From: Lysinibacillus sp. FSL K6-0232
GTDB lineage: Bacteria; Bacillota; Bacilli; Bacillales_A; Planococcaceae
Direction of reading: 5' to 3'
NCBI RefSeq assembly: GCF_038008325.1
Contig: NZ_JBBOYW010000001.1
Span: 1,478,001-1,542,000 of the forward strand
DNA length: 64,000 nucleotides
This document shows, piece by piece, positions 61,499 to 64,000 of the stretch (positions are counted from its first letter, which is position 1; every line of letters starts with the position of its first letter). A program made the position numbers and the translations under genes. Under the pieces are notes generated by a model, which saw nothing but the letters and a program-made list of their open reading frames with translations, made no database searches and was not told the origin of the DNA.

Positions 61499-62989
61499 AT
61501 GGCCACATTAGACAAAGACTTATTAGCGATTCAGGAAATGAGAGATGCCGTGAAGCAGGCGAATACAGCACAGGCTGCCTATATGCAGTTTTCACAGCAA
61601 CAAGTAGATAGCATTGTAAAGGCAGTGGCAGATGCGGCATTTAAGGAAGCAGATCGTTTAGCTAAAATGGCTGTGCAAGAAACAGGAATGGGTGTCCCAA
61701 ATCATAAAAAAATAAAAAATGAAGTAGCTTCACGAGATGTCTTTGAAGATATTAAAGATTTAAAGACAGTTGGCATTGTTGGCTATGACCGCATGAAAAA
61801 AGTAGCGGAAATTGCGAGCCCCTTTGGCGTGATTGCAGGTATTGTACCGACGACAAACCCAACGTCTACAGCTATTTTTAAAACATTAATTTCATTAAAA
61901 ACAAGAAATGCGCTTATTATTAGCCCACATCCATATGCGGTGAAATGTACAAAAGAGGCTTTGGATATTTGTCGAGTAGCTGCAGAGCAAGCAGGTGCAC
62001 CAGAGGGCTTACTACACTGTTTAACAATGTCATCCATGGAAGCAACCCAGCAGCTAATGAAGCATCCTGATGTACATTTAATTTTAGCAACTGGTGGTGG
62101 TGCACTTGTCAAAGCTGCCTATAGCTCAGGCAAGCCAGCTTACGGTGTAGGTCCTGGGAATGTACCCGCTTATATTGAAAAATCGGCTACTATTCAAAAG
62201 GCTGTGCGCCAGCTTGTGCAAAGTAAATCATTTGATAATGGGACAATTTGTGCAACAGAGCAGTCCATTATTGTCGATAAAGCGATTGCTGAGGTCGTGC
62301 TAACAGAATTGAAGAATAATCATGCCTATATTTTAAATGCCGAGGAAAAGGCGAAGATGGAGCAGTTGATTTCGCCAGTACCAGGGAAAGTAAACCCTAA
62401 AATTGTTGGTAAATCTGCCGTTAGCCTAGCACAGTCTGCTGGCATTACAGTACCAGCAGATACGAAAGTGCTTGTTGGATTGGAAACAATGATTGGCAAA
62501 AATATACCATTTTCACTTGAAAAGCTATCACCAATCTTTGCACTTTATATAGTAGAAAACAGTACAGAAGCCAAGCAAGTTATGATTGACCTGCTAAATA
62601 TTGGCGGACGTGGACATACATGCTCCATCCATACAGAAAATACAGCATTAGCAGAACAATTCTCTGTTGAATTACCTGTATCTCGCATTGTGGTGAATAC
62701 ATTATCATCCATCGGTGCAGTAGGCGGTACAACAGGCTTAGCACCATCCTTTACATTAGGCTGTGGTACATTTGGCGGCAATATTACGTCGGACAATATT
62801 ACAGCAAGACATTTAATCAATATTAAACGTATGGCGTATGGCATTAAAGATGTTGATGTGCCAAAGCCAGAAGTTGAAGTGCAGTCAGTCGTAGAGTCGG
62901 TTGTATCACAAGAGCCTGCTCTCGATACAGCAGTGGTGCAACAAATTGTTGACCAAGTATTAAAGCAAATCACATTACAAAATAAATAA
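61499..62989 (+). CDS. eutE: CoA-acylating acetaldehyde dehydrogenase EutE
   Basis: 496 residues. It turns acetaldehyde plus CoA and NAD+ into acetyl-CoA. The aldehyde dehydrogenase fold shows GIVPTTNPTS, ATGGGALVKAAYSSGKP in part (ATGGGALVKAAY), GVGPGNVPAYIEKSA and the catalytic cysteine in FDNGTICATEQS. The helix found before the domain in E. coli EutE is absent here. Instead a linker of about 20 residues after DVPKPEVEV ends in AVVQQIVDQVLKQITLQ, which looks like an encapsulation peptide at the C-terminus. The ATG follows GGGAGGCGG. Confidence 0.94.
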   Translation: MATLDKDLLAIQEMRDAVKQANTAQAAYMQFSQQQVDSIVKAVADAAFKEADRLAKMAVQETGMGVPNHKKIKNEVASRDVFEDIKDLKTVGIVGYDRMKKVAEIASPFGVIAGIVPTTNPTSTAIFKTLISLKTRNALIISPHPYAVKCTKEALDICRVAAEQAGAPEGLLHCLTMSSMEATQQLMKHPDVHLILATGGGALVKAAYSSGKPAYGVGPGNVPAYIEKSATIQKAVRQLVQSKSFDNGTICATEQSIIVDKAIAEVVLTELKNNHAYILNAEEKAKMEQLISPVPGKVNPKIVGKSAVSLAQSAGITVPADTKVLVGLETMIGKNIPFSLEKLSPIFALYIVENSTEAKQVMIDLLNIGGRGHTCSIHTENTALAEQFSVELPVSRIVVNTLSSIGAVGGTTGLAPSFTLGCGTFGGNITSDNITARHLINIKRMAYGIKDVDVPKPEVEVQSVVESVVSQEPALDTAVVQQIVDQVLKQITLQNK

Positions 62990-63005
62990 TTTGGAGGAAT
63001 GACAA

Positions 63006-63284
63006 ATGAGTACAGCATTAGGAATGGTAGAAACAAAAGGTTTAGTAGGAGCAATTGAAGCAGCGGATGCAATGGTAAAGGCAGCAAGCGTTAATTTAGT
63101 AGGAAAAGTACATGTTGGTGGCGGTATTGTAACGGTGCTTGTACGTGGTGATGTAGGCGCAGTGAAAGCAGCAACAGACGCAGGTGCAGCAGCAGCACAA
63201 CGTGTAGGAGAGCTATTATCTGTCCATGTAATTCCACGTCCACATCATGAATTAGAAATGATTTTACCAAAAGCAGAAGCGTAA
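63006..63284 (+). CDS. eutM: Microcompartment shell protein EutM (BMC-H hexamer)
   Basis: 92 residues. The main hexameric shell protein, with the typical start [45 protein letters not shown] in part ([16 protein letters not shown]), and the pore region around KVHVGGG. The ATG follows TTGGAGGAATGAC. A pair of overlapping hairpins follows the stop, which could stabilise this message, since large amounts of EutM are needed. Confidence 0.95.
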   Translation: MSTALGMVETKGLVGAIEAADAMVKAASVNLVGKVHVGGGIVTVLVRGDVGAVKAATDAGAAAAQRVGELLSVHVIPRPHHELEMILPKAEA

Positions 63285-63285
63285 T

Positions 63286-63326
63286 GAATCAGTATGGAGA
63301 GCTGATTCGGTAGTAGATCAGCTCTC
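63286..63326 (+). promoter_or_regulatory. Two overlapping hairpins between eutM and pduL
   Basis: GAATCAG (63286) pairs with CTGATTC (63302-63308). GAGAGCTGAT (63297-63306) pairs with ATCAGCTCTC (63317-63326). Both are perfect and share bases, so only one can form. No T-run follows. Confidence 0.55.
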
Positions 63327-63365
63327 AACTTATGAAACAATCAACTAGATATAGAGGTGGCTTGT

Positions 63366-63956
63366 GTGACAACAGCAATTAAAACATTTCCAGTTGCCAT
63401 TTCGGCTCGTCATATCCATCTAAGTGAAGAGGATTTACAAGCACTTTTTGGTCCCAATGCAACGCTTACAAAGGATTTTGACTTATCACAGCCAGGGCAA
63501 TTTGCTGCCAAAGAGCGCGTTTCAATTGAAGGACCTAAAGGCATTATTCACAATGTTCGCGTATTAGGTCCTGTAAGAGCAGCAACGCAAGTGGAGGTTA
63601 GCCGAACAGATGCGATGAAGCTAGGCATTCATCCGCCATTAAGACAATCTGGCGATATTGACAACTCTGCTGGTATTAAGCTGATTCATGGAGAGCGTGA
63701 ATTAGTGATTCCGCAGGGTGTGATTATTGCACAGGCACATATCCATATGACCGAGGAAGATGCGCAAGCATTAGCAGTACACAATAACGAAGTTGTAGCA
63801 GTGGAAGTTGTCAGTGAACGACCTGTGACATTCCGTGGTGTCGTTGTACGTGTTTCCAATGATTTTAGCTTGGAAATGCATATTGATACAGATGAAGCGA
63901 ATGCAGGCTTTATTGAACAGCAGGCACAAGGAAAATTAGTGAAAGCATCATTGTAA
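63366..63956 (+). CDS. pduL: Phosphate acetyl/propanoyltransferase PduL
   Basis: 196 residues. It makes acetyl-phosphate from acetyl-CoA and frees CoA for EutE. Two similar beta-barrel halves carry the zinc histidines, FPVAISARHIHLSEEDLQALFG in part (SARHIHLSEED) and IIAQAHIHMTEEDAQ. Only about eight residues precede the first domain, so the N-terminal shell-targeting tail of many PduL proteins is missing. GTG 63366 is six bases after GAGGTG; GTG 63357 overlaps that site. This is the Pta type expected in eut operons that lack classical EutD. Confidence 0.92.
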   Translation: MTTAIKTFPVAISARHIHLSEEDLQALFGPNATLTKDFDLSQPGQFAAKERVSIEGPKGIIHNVRVLGPVRAATQVEVSRTDAMKLGIHPPLRQSGDIDNSAGIKLIHGERELVIPQGVIIAQAHIHMTEEDAQALAVHNNEVVAVEVVSERPVTFRGVVVRVSNDFSLEMHIDTDEANAGFIEQQAQGKLVKASL

Positions 63957-63968
63957 GGAGGAGGTAAG

Positions 63969-64000
63969 ATGCAAGAACATTTAGTGCAAAAAATCGTGGA
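63969..64000 (+). CDS. Start of the next eut-operon gene, cut by the window edge
   Basis: ATG 63969 follows AAGGAGGAGG. Ten full codons are visible (MQEHLVQKIV). The product cannot be identified, but the first residues have the amphipathic pattern of an encapsulation peptide, similar to the EutC N-terminus and the EutE C-terminus. Confidence 0.6.
   Translation, partial: MQEHLVQKIV

Noticed and set aside
62545..63087. Minus-strand frame of 180 codons opposite eutE and eutM
   Set aside because: Shadow of strongly coding plus-strand genes, with no ribosome site or family.

Overview
The window looks like the chromosome of an AT-rich, endospore-forming member of the Bacillales, closest in feel to Lysinibacillus or Solibacillus. 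Evidence for this is a GerA-type germinant receptor subunit, a Bacillus-type (B-class) RNase P RNA, and the B. subtilis-like gene string ypmB-aspB-asnS-dnaD-nth-ypoC-ponA-recU-yppE-mrfA(yprA)-mrfB(yprB)-gpsB-rnpB-ypsC-ypvA. Start codons are often GTG or TTG behind strong GGAGG-like ribosome binding sites. No tRNA, rRNA, CRISPR array, insertion sequence or prophage was seen. The species call is an inference from gene content.

Region by region. (1) 1-2301 is the 3' part of dinG, whose start lies outside the window. (2) 2.3-33.3 kb is an accessory block that sits between dinG and ypmB, genes that are close neighbours in B. subtilis. It holds: a TetR gene facing an N-terminally deleted MFS transporter; a decayed PEP-mutase/isocitrate-lyase-family pseudogene; an adaA-alkA-ogt alkylation-repair operon; a PucR regulator divergent from a reductive pyrimidine-degradation operon (amidohydrolase, hydA, preT, preA, NCS1 permease, small protein); pgeF; a small seven-helix protein resembling transmembrane terpene cyclases; a LysM-CAP secreted protein; a VanW lipoprotein; a HAD phosphatase; two YibE/F membrane proteins; a lone GerA subunit; an orphan histidine kinase; a DUF2829 (Tad2-like) protein; an SDR; queT behind a structured leader; a MarR/NAD(P)H oxidoreductase pair with visible operators; an ABC exporter with a two-component system; and a CotA-like multicopper oxidase. 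(3) 33.3-52.5 kb is the housekeeping core: amino-acid and tRNA metabolism, replication, DNA repair, peptidoglycan synthesis, the MrfAB mitomycin-repair pair, gpsB, rnpB, a PAS-GGDEF-EAL protein, a THUMP methyltransferase and a second DinG-type helicase. (4) 52.8-64.0 kb is an ethanolamine-utilisation microcompartment operon: eutW-eutV-eutH-eutS-eutP-eutA-eutB-eutC-eutL-eutE-eutM-pduL, running off the end.

How the parts work together. In the pyrimidine operon, PreT/PreA reduce uracil or thymine, HydA opens the ring, and the M20 amidohydrolase releases a beta-amino acid, ammonia and CO2. The permease supplies substrate and the divergent PucR protein is the natural regulator. In the eut operon, EutH imports ethanolamine and EutBC, kept active by EutA, splits it to acetaldehyde and ammonia inside a shell that includes EutS, EutL and EutM. 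EutE makes acetyl-CoA and PduL makes acetyl-phosphate. The EutW/EutV pair probably controls an intrinsic terminator directly after eutV by RNA-binding antitermination.

The observations most worth checking are: the 21-bp-period intergenic tandem repeats at three sites; the Tad2-like gene outside any visible phage; the putative membrane terpene cyclase; the queT leader RNA; the ANTAR-type hairpin nested in the eutV-eutH terminator; and the encapsulation-peptide-like helix at the C-terminus rather than the N-terminus of EutE.
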